Origin: Bacillota bacterium
Lineage (GTDB): Bacteria > Bacillota > Clostridia > Lachnospirales > Lachnospiraceae
DNA length: 64,000 nt
Assembly (NCBI GenBank): GCA_023398375.1
Contig: JAEWSH010000061.1
Location: forward strand, 205,703-269,702
Reading direction: 5' to 3'
Below, in pieces: positions 34,692 through 42,600 of the stretch. The notes below the pieces were generated by a model. The model saw nothing but the letters and a program-made list of their open reading frames with translations. It was not told where the DNA came from and made no database searches. Within the stretch, counting starts at the first letter, position 1; each line of letters opens with the position of its first letter. Both the position numbers and the translations under genes were made by a program.

Positions 34692-35825
34692 CTAACCAAG
34701 TGCTTTTTGGTACAATTCTCTTATTTCTTCTGTTCCAAAATATACCGGATGATTTTGTATTCCTGCCGCAGATACTTTGAGGCAGTTCCCGACCATCCAG
34801 TCTACATCAGTCTCCAGAACTCCCTGTTCAGATAGTGTCGTACAAAGATTCAGCTGTCTGAGCAGTTCTTTTATGCGATCCACACAGTCACTTTCATTTT
34901 TTCCACCAAGATACCTAGATATCGTTGCGAATTTTTCAGGACACTCTGATGCTGTAGCCTCCATAATCACCGGGGTTAATGCTGCAAGTCCCTTTCCATG
35001 TACAAGATTTCTAAGTCCGCTTGCAGGATGCTCCATTCCGTGTGCCAGCGTTACGCCGGCGGAATGTATTACCATACCTCCAAGTGTACTTGCCAGACTG
35101 ATCGCATCCCATGCATTCGCATTCCCATCTCCTTCATAGACCGGGACCAGATTTTTTCCGATTAGGTCCATGGCATACATGCTCTGCATTTCGGTAAAAG
35201 GATTCCCGATCTTGGAAAGAAATGCTTCCATATTATGGCACAAAGCATCAAAGCCTACAGATGCCAAAACTCCTTTTGGCATTGTCTCCATGAGTTCAGA
35301 ATCGATAATAGAGGCTTTTGCCACAATCGCATTGCATCTTAAAGATTTTTTATCTCCATTTTCAGGATTGGTCAGAACTGCAAATCCATTTCCTTCGCTT
35401 CCTGTCCCACAGGTCGTTGGAACCAGGATCACAGGCAAAGCAAGATCCGACATTCTCTTATTAAAGATATACTCATTGATATCTCCATCATTGGCACACA
35501 GGAATGCAATCGCTTTCGAGCAGTCTAATATACTGCCTCCGCCAAGTCCAATGATTACTTCACACTTTTCCTGTTTTGCGATTTCGGCACCTCTGATTGC
35601 TGTCGTTGTTAACGGATTCGGCATGACTTCATCAAAAATGATCGTTTCTATCCCGGAATTTTTCAAGATCTTTACAGTCCGATCCAACAATCCCGTTTTT
35701 TTGGTACTGTTCTTTCCAGTCACGACCATTGCTTTTTTTCCGTATTTTTTGCTGATACTTCCAAGTTGTTCTATCTTGCCGCGGCCAAATACCAGATTCG
35801 TTGGCAAAAAATAATTAAAGTCCAT
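34692..35825 (-). CDS. Iron-containing alcohol dehydrogenase
   Basis: A 377-residue group III NAD(P)-dependent dehydrogenase. The nucleotide site GLGGGSILDCSKAIA (about 92-106) and metal ligands are visible: Asp and His in FDALCHNMEAF and two His in HGMEHPASGLRNLVHG. It overlaps the aminotransferase gene by 11 nt, so the two are coupled. A likely role is to reduce the aldehyde made by the aminotransferase, for example succinate semialdehyde to 4-hydroxybutyrate; substrate is inferred. It is the last gene of a MerR-type-promoter operon. Confidence 0.92.
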   Translation of the reverse strand: MDFNYFLPTNLVFGRGKIEQLGSISKKYGKKAMVVTGKNSTKKTGLLDRTVKILKNSGIETIIFDEVMPNPLTTTAIRGAEIAKQEKCEVIIGLGGGSILDCSKAIAFLCANDGDINEYIFNKRMSDLALPVILVPTTCGTGSEGNGFAVLTNPENGDKKSLRCNAIVAKASIIDSELMETMPKGVLASVGFDALCHNMEAFLSKIGNPFTEMQSMYAMDLIGKNLVPVYEGDGNANAWDAISLASTLGGMVIHSAGVTLAHGMEHPASGLRNLVHGKGLAALTPVIMEATASECPEKFATISRYLGGKNESDCVDRIKELLRQLNLCTTLSEQGVLETDVDWMVGNCLKVSAAGIQNHPVYFGTEEIRELYQKALG

Positions 35826-37191
35826 TTTTCATCTGCTCCATTGTTTCTACAATTGCTTCTTCAAATAGCGAAAGCCCCTTCTTTGTCTGTTCATCTGTCA
35901 TGCAGAGCGGTGCCAGAAAACGGACTACATTTCCAAAAGAACCTGCGTTTTCTATCAGAAGACCTTTTTGTATGGCATTCTGAATCATTCTGCTTACAAA
36001 TTCAGGATATGGCTCTTTTGTCGCTTTATCTTTTACGAATTCGATTCCAATCATGGCACCGATACCGCGTACATCACCAACGACCGGATAGGATTCTTTC
36101 ATCCTGTCAAATGCTTGTGATACCATTGCACCCATTTTGATGGCCTTTCCGGCATAATCATCCCTCAGCATGATCTCCATCGTCTTCAGAGCTGCTTTGG
36201 CTGCAAGTGGATTCCCGCAATAAGTTCCGCCTATTGTACCTGGAATTACTGCATCCATAATCTCAGCACGTGCTGTGATCGCACTGATCGGAACGCCTGC
36301 TCCCATTGATTTCGCCGTCGCAATAATATCAGGCGCAGCACCTGCTTCTTTCCAATATTCAGAAGCAAAATATTTCCCGCTTCTGCAGTTACCGCATTGT
36401 ACTTCATCCGCGATCAGCATGATACCATTATCATCACAGATTTTTCTTAATTTTTTAACAAATTCAATCGGTGCCGGAATAAATCCGCCTTCTCCCTGAA
36501 ATGGCTCTAACAGAATTGCTGCCACATCATCAGCCGGTCTTGCTTCATCAAACAGCTTCTCCACTTTATCAATATAATACTGAATGGCCTCTTCTTCTGA
36601 AAATCCTTTTGGTGCACGATACAGATATGGATATTCTGTTCTATAGATTCCGTCCGGAAATGGTCCCATTCCTATGGCATACGCCTTTTTGGCTGTTAAT
36701 GCCATAGCCAAATTGGTCCTTCCATGAAATGCGCCCGAAAAACAGATAATACTGGATCTTTTCGTATATCCTTTTGCTACTTTTATGGCATTTTCCACAG
36801 CTTCTGCACCACTGTTCGCAAAATACGTCTTTTTCTTCTCACCCTTTACCGGCATGATCTGGTTAAATTTTTCAGCGAGTTCTACATAGCCATCATGTAC
36901 GATCACATTAAAGATCGTATGAAAGTACTTTTCAGACTGTTCCTTCACAGCTTCTATTACTTCCCGATCTGAATAGCCGATATTCAGAACACCGACTCCA
37001 CCGATCCAGTCAAGGAAATAATTGCCATCCAGATCTTCGATCATTGCCCCCTCTCCTCTTTCTATACAGATCGGATAGGTATTTCCGGAAAGTGCTCTTG
37101 GCACTGCTTCATTTCTTCTTTCCAATAATTCCTGTGATTTTGGTCCAGGCACCTTTCCTGATATTATTTTAGGCATTTCTTCTCTAAGCAT
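35815..37191 (-). CDS. Class III (omega-amino acid) aminotransferase, GABA-transaminase-like
   Basis: A 458-residue PLP enzyme. ANSGAEAVENAIKVAK and SGAFHGRTNLAMALT are the cofactor-phosphate region, LLEPFQGEGGF and LIADEVQCGNCRSGKYF hold the Asp contacting PLP, and the Schiff-base lysine is in ATAKSMGAGVP. Family members usually have DEVQTGFGRTG, so CGNCRSG is unusual. It probably moves the terminal amino group of 4-aminobutyrate or a similar compound to 2-oxoglutarate. It lies 21 bp after the gamma-lyase gene and overlaps the dehydrogenase. Confidence 0.9.
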   Translation of the reverse strand: MLREEMPKIISGKVPGPKSQELLERRNEAVPRALSGNTYPICIERGEGAMIEDLDGNYFLDWIGGVGVLNIGYSDREVIEAVKEQSEKYFHTIFNVIVHDGYVELAEKFNQIMPVKGEKKKTYFANSGAEAVENAIKVAKGYTKRSSIICFSGAFHGRTNLAMALTAKKAYAIGMGPFPDGIYRTEYPYLYRAPKGFSEEEAIQYYIDKVEKLFDEARPADDVAAILLEPFQGEGGFIPAPIEFVKKLRKICDDNGIMLIADEVQCGNCRSGKYFASEYWKEAGAAPDIIATAKSMGAGVPISAITARAEIMDAVIPGTIGGTYCGNPLAAKAALKTMEIMLRDDYAGKAIKMGAMVSQAFDRMKESYPVVGDVRGIGAMIGIEFVKDKATKEPYPEFVSRMIQNAIQKGLLIENAGSFGNVVRFLAPLCMTDEQTKKGLSLFEEAIVETMEQMKNGL

Positions 37192-37212
37192 TTTATTTTC
37201 CTCCAGTTATTA

Positions 37213-38421
37213 TCATGCAAATACTTTTAATGCATTTTCAAAATCTTTTATCAAATCATCGATATCTTCAATTCCGACAGAAACACGCATCAGTCCTGCT
37301 GAAATATCCATTTTCTTCAGGTCTTCTTCCGGTACATGCATGTGTGAAGATAATAAAGGATAGGAAAGTGTTGTTCTCACACCGCCTAGTGTCGGCGCAT
37401 AATGTGGTATATGCAGGCAATCCATAAATTCCGATATTTTCTTTTTATCACATGGCATTTCAAAACTCAGCATACCCGTCATGCGCTCTGGTGACTGAAA
37501 TATCTTTTTGCCAAGTTCATAATTCGGATGATTCTCGATCGAAGGATGGTTCACGCGTATGACATTTGGATTTTTTTGAAGCGCTGCAGCTAATTTTGCA
37601 GCATTTTCGCATTGTTTTTTAATTCTCAGATCAGCTGTATGGATACCTCTGTAGATCATCCAGGATGCGACTGGACATCCACTTGTTCCTGTCAGCATTC
37701 TGACTGTGTGGATCTTCTGATAAAGGTCTATATTTTTCAGCGTAATGGAGCCTGCAAGGGCATCGGAATGTCCATTCAGGAACTTTGTCAGACTGTTGAT
37801 CACGATATCAGCACCAAGCGCAAGTGGTTTGATACAAAGTGGTGTTGTAAAGGTATTGTCAACCATGCACAACGCACCTGCTGCATGTGCGATCTTTGAG
37901 ATCTCTTCAATATCGCATAATCTGTCTGTTGGATTGCTTGCTACTTCTGTATACAACATTTTTGTATTTTCTTTTACAGCGGCCCTTACTGCATCAAGAT
38001 CATCAAATGGTACAAAGTCTATCTCAACACCGTAATTGACCAGTAATGACGTGATTGCATCATAAGTCTCCCCATAAATATTTTCATTGCACAGGAAATG
38101 ATCTCCTGGATGCAGCAATGCAAAGTACGTCGTTGTTATTGCTCCCATTCCGGAGCTGAAGATCAGGGAATCTGTTCCCTGTTCCAGATAGGTCAGCACA
38201 TCAGCAAGTGCTTTTCTGTTGGGATTCCTTGTCCTGATATACGTATATCTTTTTTCCTCATATGCGCTTTCCACATCTTCCAGATTTCCCATCGTAAATG
38301 CACTTGTCATAAAGAGCGGAAAAGCTTCCGGTGCGATATCCATACCTTTTACATGATGTCCTTCATATAATAGTCTTGTTCCTTCGGAAAATTCCATATC
38401 GTCAAATTCAAATTTTTCCAT
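37213..38421 (-). CDS. Methionine gamma-lyase / cystathionine gamma-synthase family PLP enzyme (1)
   Basis: A 402-residue Cys/Met-metabolism fold-I enzyme. The PLP lysine is K213 in SLTKFLNGHSD, the cofactor Asp is in VDNTFTTP, and YIRTRNPNRKALADV and SSGMGAITTT are family segments. Gamma-lyases cleave methionine, cystathionine or cysteine to a 2-oxoacid, ammonia and a thiol or sulfide. The start is the ATG at 38421, 8 nt after GGAG, rather than a GTG three codons upstream. It leads an operon with an aminotransferase and alcohol dehydrogenase, behind a MerR-type promoter. A second, divergent copy lies at 42601-43812. Confidence 0.9.
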   Translation of the reverse strand: MEKFEFDDMEFSEGTRLLYEGHHVKGMDIAPEAFPLFMTSAFTMGNLEDVESAYEEKRYTYIRTRNPNRKALADVLTYLEQGTDSLIFSSGMGAITTTYFALLHPGDHFLCNENIYGETYDAITSLLVNYGVEIDFVPFDDLDAVRAAVKENTKMLYTEVASNPTDRLCDIEEISKIAHAAGALCMVDNTFTTPLCIKPLALGADIVINSLTKFLNGHSDALAGSITLKNIDLYQKIHTVRMLTGTSGCPVASWMIYRGIHTADLRIKKQCENAAKLAAALQKNPNVIRVNHPSIENHPNYELGKKIFQSPERMTGMLSFEMPCDKKKISEFMDCLHIPHYAPTLGGVRTTLSYPLLSSHMHVPEEDLKKMDISAGLMRVSVGIEDIDDLIKDFENALKVFA

Positions 38422-38445
38422 ATTGTTCACTCCGTTTTTCTTTTT

Positions 38446-38476
38446 AGTATAATCTCTATAATAAGAAGAGAGTCAA
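38446..38476 (-). promoter_or_regulatory. MerR-type promoter 1 (gamma-lyase/aminotransferase/dehydrogenase operon)
   Basis: TTGACT (38476-38471), 19-nt spacer, TATACT (38451-38446) on the minus strand. The spacer begins with CTCT and ends with AGAGAT, an incomplete dyad. A 19-bp spacer with an internal dyad is the hallmark of promoters twisted open by MerR regulators. Confidence 0.75.
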
Positions 38477-38492
38477 GATTAAAAATAATATT

Positions 38493-38522
38493 AAAAAAAC
38501 CCGCCTTTATACAAAAAGCGAG
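38493..38522 (-). terminator. Intrinsic terminator after merR gene
   Basis: An eight-pair stem with some G-U pairs (CTCGCTTT with AAAGGCGGG) then T7 on the minus strand, about 20 nt after the MerR-gene stop and just upstream of MerR-type promoter 1. Confidence 0.6.
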
Positions 38523-38540
38523 TCTCATGTTTCATTAATA

Positions 38541-39350
38541 CTATTCCGATAGTATCGGAATTTGTACTTCATAAGGACAATAATGGTACTCTTTCAAATT
38601 ATCCTCATACTCATCAGCAATAATATATGGAGGTTTTTTGCTATTCCCAAATGCTTTTTTAATCAGCTCCACATTCCAGTCTTCCGTGCGGATCTTTGCT
38701 TTCATACAAAGATATTTACCTGCCGGAATTTCCATATAATAGTCTTTCCATTCTTCTGGTTTTCTCTTGATATATATATAATACTGTTTTTCCTTAAATT
38801 GGTTCTCCATAAACGCATCAAAAGAAGCCAGATATCCGAACTGACGATAGAGTGGAATATCTTTCATCTCCGTATTCCGCAGCTTTGCAAGACGCGTCTC
38901 AACACTTTCCACCGTATCACCTTTTTTCTCCCAATCTACAAATAAGAGATATCGTGCAGGAAATTCCCTGATATAAGGAATATTTTCTAAATCTGACTTG
39001 TTATAATATTTAAAATAATTTTCATACCACCTGATATCATCGACCTTCTCCATGAGCTGGTCTATTTCTTCCTGCACCCGTTTTCTTTGATTTTCCAGCG
39101 CATCACAAATATGTTCGACCTTTCCCTCCTGAAGAATGTCTGAAATTTCTGCCAGGGACAGTCCAAAATTACGCAAATACCGAATTCTGTCTATTAAATG
39201 GAACTGAACAAAGGAATAATACCGATATCCCGTATTCTGATCAATATATTGCGGCTGTATCAAGTTCATATTCGAATAATTACGAAGTGTCTGAACTGAC
39301 ACTCCCATTAACCTTGCTGTATCTCCAATGGAATATAGTTCCTGCATCAT
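38541..39350 (-). CDS. MerR family regulator with GyrI-like effector domain
   Basis: A 269-residue activator. The winged helix-turn-helix is at 5-73 (YSIGDTARLMGVSVQTLRNY; GYRYYSF), a long dimerisation helix at about 75-115, and a BmrR/GyrI-like ligand-binding domain at 125-267 (REFPARYLLFVDW; MEIPAGKYLCMKAK). Such regulators bind small organic effectors and act on promoters with 19-bp spacers; five of these lie in the surrounding 10 kb. It is the last gene of the amino-acid-importer operon, 31 bp after the kinase-like gene, so it would be autoregulated through that promoter. It is the obvious candidate controller of the region. Confidence 0.92.
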   Translation of the reverse strand: MMQELYSIGDTARLMGVSVQTLRNYSNMNLIQPQYIDQNTGYRYYSFVQFHLIDRIRYLRNFGLSLAEISDILQEGKVEHICDALENQRKRVQEEIDQLMEKVDDIRWYENYFKYYNKSDLENIPYIREFPARYLLFVDWEKKGDTVESVETRLAKLRNTEMKDIPLYRQFGYLASFDAFMENQFKEKQYYIYIKRKPEEWKDYYMEIPAGKYLCMKAKIRTEDWNVELIKKAFGNSKKPPYIIADEYEDNLKEYHYCPYEVQIPILSE

Positions 39351-39381
39351 CTTTCACCTATATAAATAATATTATAAAGTT

Positions 39382-39981
39382 TCATTTTACTTTTATGACA
39401 CTATTGACCAGCTCTGCCAGCAATCTGGCTGTACCATCTACGTCTAATAAACTGCTATCAATTAGTATATTTTTATGTCTGATATCTTCAGGATGATACT
39501 TGGCATAGCGCATATGATAAGAATCTCTGGCTTTATCAACCTTTGCAATCATTTTTTTCGCTTCTTCTTCCGTCATAAGAAGCGTATCGACACAATTACG
39601 CAATCTCGCTTCATAGGAGGCATAAATATAAATACTAATGTGGTTATCATATCCCTCTAGTATATAATCAGAACATCTTCCCACTATTACACAACTCTGT
39701 TTTTCAGCCAAATTCAAAATAATGCTTCTCTGCGCCTCAAAAATCTGATCCTGAATTTCAAGGCAGCTTTGACCAAGCGGAAACATCATATTCCAAAAGC
39801 TGGTCTTTGCGGTCTCTTCTTCACTACTAATTATAGACACTGGTAAATTAATCTGTTTGGCAGATGCCTCCACAATATCTCTATCAAAATATTCTACCCC
39901 TAATATTTCAGCAAGTTTCATTGCAATTGGTCTTCCCAAACTTCCAAACTGTCTTGTAATTGTTACGATATATTTTTCCAT
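39382..39981 (-). CDS. Cytidylate-kinase-like protein
   Basis: A 199-residue P-loop protein of the cytidylate-kinase-like family. The N-terminal ITRQFGSLGRPIAMKLAEIL aligns with the usual SREYGSGGREIG pattern, but the loop reads GSLGR, so nucleotide binding may be altered. YFDRDIVE and VIVGRCSDYIL are other family segments. The start is the ATG at 39981 after AGGA; a TTG two codons earlier is possible. It lies 8 bp after the amino-acid permease gene and before merR. Its role in this operon is unknown. Confidence 0.82.
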   Translation of the reverse strand: MEKYIVTITRQFGSLGRPIAMKLAEILGVEYFDRDIVEASAKQINLPVSIISSEEETAKTSFWNMMFPLGQSCLEIQDQIFEAQRSIILNLAEKQSCVIVGRCSDYILEGYDNHISIYIYASYEARLRNCVDTLLMTEEEAKKMIAKVDKARDSYHMRYAKYHPEDIRHKNILIDSSLLDVDGTARLLAELVNSVIKVK

Positions 39982-39989
39982 ACCCAATC

Positions 39990-40697
39990 CTACTTTCTTC
40001 TTGCGTAGATACTGCTTGACTTTTCTATCCTATCCAAAACAATTTGACAAATAGTGCAAATAATAAAATACACAAATGCTGCTACAATATAAGCTTCCAA
40101 GAACTTAGACGAACGCCCTGCATCGATCTTAGCACGTCCTAATATTTCAGGAATAGCAACAGCAAATGCCAATGATGCATCCTTAATCAAACCTATAAAA
40201 CTATTACCAAGATTTGGGATTGCTGTAGAAAAAGCTTGTGGGAATACTACGTGCAGCAGTCCTTGTCTTGTATTCATACCTACTGAGTAACATGCTTCCA
40301 GCTGTCCAGAATCTACTGCCAGAATACAGCTTCGGAACATCTCCGACATATAGGAACCTTGATAGATAGAAAAACAGAAAAACATAAAATATATAGCAGG
40401 AATAGTGTTTATATTAATATCTGTTCCAATTTTATAGTTTACAAATTCCAGAAGTCGGGGAATTCCATAATATGTTACCAAAATCTGTACCATCAGGGGC
40501 GTACCACGAATAACCGCAATATAAACTGATGAAAGCTGTTTTAATCCTGGTACTTGAAAAATACGAATCAATGCAACAAAAATACCAATGATTCCACCTA
40601 TAATAATACTAAATCCTGCAATCAACAATGCATACGGCACACCCTTAAAAATATCCGGAAGAATTTCCAGCATATATGCAAAATCTAATCCTCTCAT
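39990..40697 (-). CDS. Polar amino-acid ABC transporter permease
   Basis: A 235-residue HisM/TcyB-type permease. Hydrophobic segments include LLIAGFSIIIGGIIGIFVAL and a C-terminal FVYFIICTICQIVL; the signature VIRGTPLMVQILVTYYGIP is near residue 63, and the coupling loop is QLEACYSVGMNTRQGLLHVV. The sequence is closest in feel to cystine/polar-amino-acid importers. It is flanked by the ATPase gene (15 bp upstream) and the kinase-like gene. Confidence 0.92.
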   Translation of the reverse strand: MRGLDFAYMLEILPDIFKGVPYALLIAGFSIIIGGIIGIFVALIRIFQVPGLKQLSSVYIAVIRGTPLMVQILVTYYGIPRLLEFVNYKIGTDININTIPAIYFMFFCFSIYQGSYMSEMFRSCILAVDSGQLEACYSVGMNTRQGLLHVVFPQAFSTAIPNLGNSFIGLIKDASLAFAVAIPEILGRAKIDAGRSSKFLEAYIVAAFVYFIICTICQIVLDRIEKSSSIYARRK

Positions 40698-40712
40698 TTG
40701 TTCTTCCTCTCA

Positions 40713-41462
40713 TTATTCCTTGATTCTGTTTAAAAACAGTTGTGTTCGTTCATTCTTAGGATTGTTAATGACCTCCTGTGGAGTCCCCTGTTCAACTACT
40801 ACCCCGCCATCCATAAAAATTACTTTTGAAGCAACACTATGAGCGAATGATATTTCATGTGTTACTACGATCATCGTAATTCCGCTCTGCGCAATAACCT
40901 TCATGGTTTCAAGAACTTCTCCTACCAACTCTGGATCCAATGCAGATGTTGGCTCATCAAAAAGAATTACATCCGGCTGCAGCACAAGTGCTCTTGCTAT
41001 CCCAGCTCTCTGCTGCTGTCCACCGGACATTTGAATCGGATAATAATTGATACGGTCACCAAGTCCCACACGTTCTAACATCTCTTTACTTCTATTATAT
41101 GCCTCTTTATGACTTACTTTTTGCACGATTTTCAATCCAGCCATGACATTTTCAATGATCGTCTTATTCTTAAACAAATTATAATTTTGGAATACCATCG
41201 CAGTCTTTTTTCTTAATTCAAGGATTTCTTTTTTCTTTGCTTCCTTGCTGGACACAGAAAATCCATTAACAGTGACCATACCGCTATCTGCTTTTTCAAG
41301 GAAATTAATGCAACGGAGCAGGGTCGTCTTTCCCGAACCACTTGGGCCCAAAATAGCTACGACCTCACCTTTATTCACAGATAGATCTACACCATTTAAT
41401 ACGTTTAAGTCCCCAAATGATTTATATATCTCTTTACATGATACCATTATTTCCTGTTCCAT
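40713..41462 (-). CDS. Amino-acid ABC transporter ATPase
   Basis: A 249-residue GlnQ/TcyC-type ATPase. Walker A GPSGSGKT (about 38-45), Q-loop VFQNYNLF, signature MSGGQQQRAGIARAL and Walker B VILFDEPTSALDPE are intact, followed by the switch His in VVTHEISFAHSV. It energises the adjacent permease and binding lipoprotein. It lies 27 bp after the lipoprotein gene. Confidence 0.95.
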   Translation of the reverse strand: MEQEIMVSCKEIYKSFGDLNVLNGVDLSVNKGEVVAILGPSGSGKTTLLRCINFLEKADSGMVTVNGFSVSSKEAKKKEILELRKKTAMVFQNYNLFKNKTIIENVMAGLKIVQKVSHKEAYNRSKEMLERVGLGDRINYYPIQMSGGQQQRAGIARALVLQPDVILFDEPTSALDPELVGEVLETMKVIAQSGITMIVVTHEISFAHSVASKVIFMDGGVVVEQGTPQEVINNPKNERTQLFLNRIKE

Positions 41463-41489
41463 ATGCTTCCTTTCCTTTCTTGATACAAT

Positions 41490-42449
41490 TTAATTATTTG
41501 CCTGATATTCTTCCAATGTTGCCTCTGTGTAGAACCCATTCTCTGCCATAGTTGTTATTCCAGCGTCTGTTCCCAGATATTCCTTAGCGAGTGTAGATAA
41601 AGTTCCATTATAGTATAACACTGGCAGGTATTTATCTATAATATCTGCGATCTGTTGTCCTTTATCTGTTTTGGCAAACAGAAAGTACGAAAACCCTCCA
41701 TCATACACCTTACTGGAAATATAAATCCGGTCTGTGATTCCTACCGCTGTTGCTTTTGTAGTAGCAGCACCTGCATCATTAATTGTGGCATCTACTCTGC
41801 CATTTACGATTTCATCTAGCATCTGCGGAAGAGTTCCATCTATATATTCTAATGTAAATGCATCCGGATTCTCATCCAGATATGCTTCCATCTGCGTAGT
41901 GAATGAACTGCCTACTATTGCTCCTACTTTCATACCTTTCAAATCCTCCATCGTCTCAAGCGGTTTGTCAGCATTGGAAATAATAGAAGATCCTGCAAAC
42001 AGGAATGGATTCTTTGGATAAAGATACATGCTCTCTCTTTCTTCGTTTTTTCCAAGCTGATTACTAACTATATCATATTTGTCAGCATCAAGACCTGGCA
42101 GTAAGGAATCCCAATTCGTATACGTATATTCACAGGTGATTTCTGGAGCAAGTTCATCAATTGCTTTAATTACTTCAATATCATAGCCTGTTACCTGGTC
42201 ATTTTCATCTACATAGGTATATGGATCATAATCCGGAGTACCTGCCACTCTTACCGTAATAGTTTCTGTTGATGCTTCTGACTCTGAACCCGTTGTTTCT
42301 GTTGACTCTGCAGCTGTTGTTTCTGTTGATTCTGTAGCAACTGTTTCTGTTGATGCTGTTGCTGATGTTGCCGAAGTACTTCCGCATCCCACAAGTGACA
42401 GCGTCATTGCACCAATGACTAATCCGACGAACGCATTTTTCTTTTTCAT
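41490..42449 (-). CDS. Amino-acid-binding lipoprotein
   Basis: A 319-residue type II periplasmic binding fold (SBP family 3). The signal peptide from MKKKNAFVGLVIGAMTLSL reaches lipobox LVGCG; residues about 22-65 are a low-complexity Ser/Thr/Glu linker with repeated STETT units, also visible as imperfect DNA repeats. YDPYTYVDENDQVTGYDIEV and DADKYDIVSNQLGKNEERE fit polar amino-acid or cystine binders. The start with GGAGG is at 42449; a 28-codon upstream extension crosses a terminator hairpin and was rejected. It begins the importer-kinase-merR operon. Confidence 0.92.
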   Translation of the reverse strand: MKKKNAFVGLVIGAMTLSLVGCGSTSATSATASTETVATESTETTAAESTETTGSESEASTETITVRVAGTPDYDPYTYVDENDQVTGYDIEVIKAIDELAPEITCEYTYTNWDSLLPGLDADKYDIVSNQLGKNEERESMYLYPKNPFLFAGSSIISNADKPLETMEDLKGMKVGAIVGSSFTTQMEAYLDENPDAFTLEYIDGTLPQMLDEIVNGRVDATINDAGAATTKATAVGITDRIYISSKVYDGGFSYFLFAKTDKGQQIADIIDKYLPVLYYNGTLSTLAKEYLGTDAGITTMAENGFYTEATLEEYQANN

Positions 42450-42521
42450 AATAATTTCCTCCATATAATTGTTAGTATAAGTTACTGTTGAACAATAAGT
42501 TGTTAAAAAGATATTTTTTAT

Positions 42522-42563
42522 AAAAAAAGGCAACGAAACATAATGGCTTCGTTGCCTTTTTTT
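42522..42563. terminator. Symmetrical terminator hairpin between promoter and binding-protein gene
   Basis: Perfect 16-bp arms (42522-42537 and 42548-42563), core GGCAACGAA, A7 and T7 tails on either side, 10-nt loop. It can terminate transcripts of the upstream gamma-lyase gene. It also lies at or just after the start point of the next promoter, so importer transcripts would begin inside it. Confidence 0.85.
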
Positions 42564-42565
42564 GC

Positions 42566-42596
42566 ATTATAAACTCTGTTTTTATTATAGAGTCAA
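42566..42596 (-). promoter_or_regulatory. MerR-type promoter 2 (amino-acid importer/merR operon)
   Basis: TTGACT (42596-42591), 19-nt spacer with the dyad CTATAATAAAAACAGAG, consensus TATAAT (42571-42566). It begins 5 bp after the upstream gamma-lyase stop codon. Confidence 0.8.
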
Positions 42597-42600
42597 TACT

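Noticed and set aside
35170..35814. A 214-codon plus-strand frame opposite the alcohol dehydrogenase gene
   Set aside because: It is the antisense shadow of a clear dehydrogenase with all metal ligands, and has no convincing ribosome binding site. The 183-codon frame at 23190-23741 opposite GH42 was dropped for the same reason.
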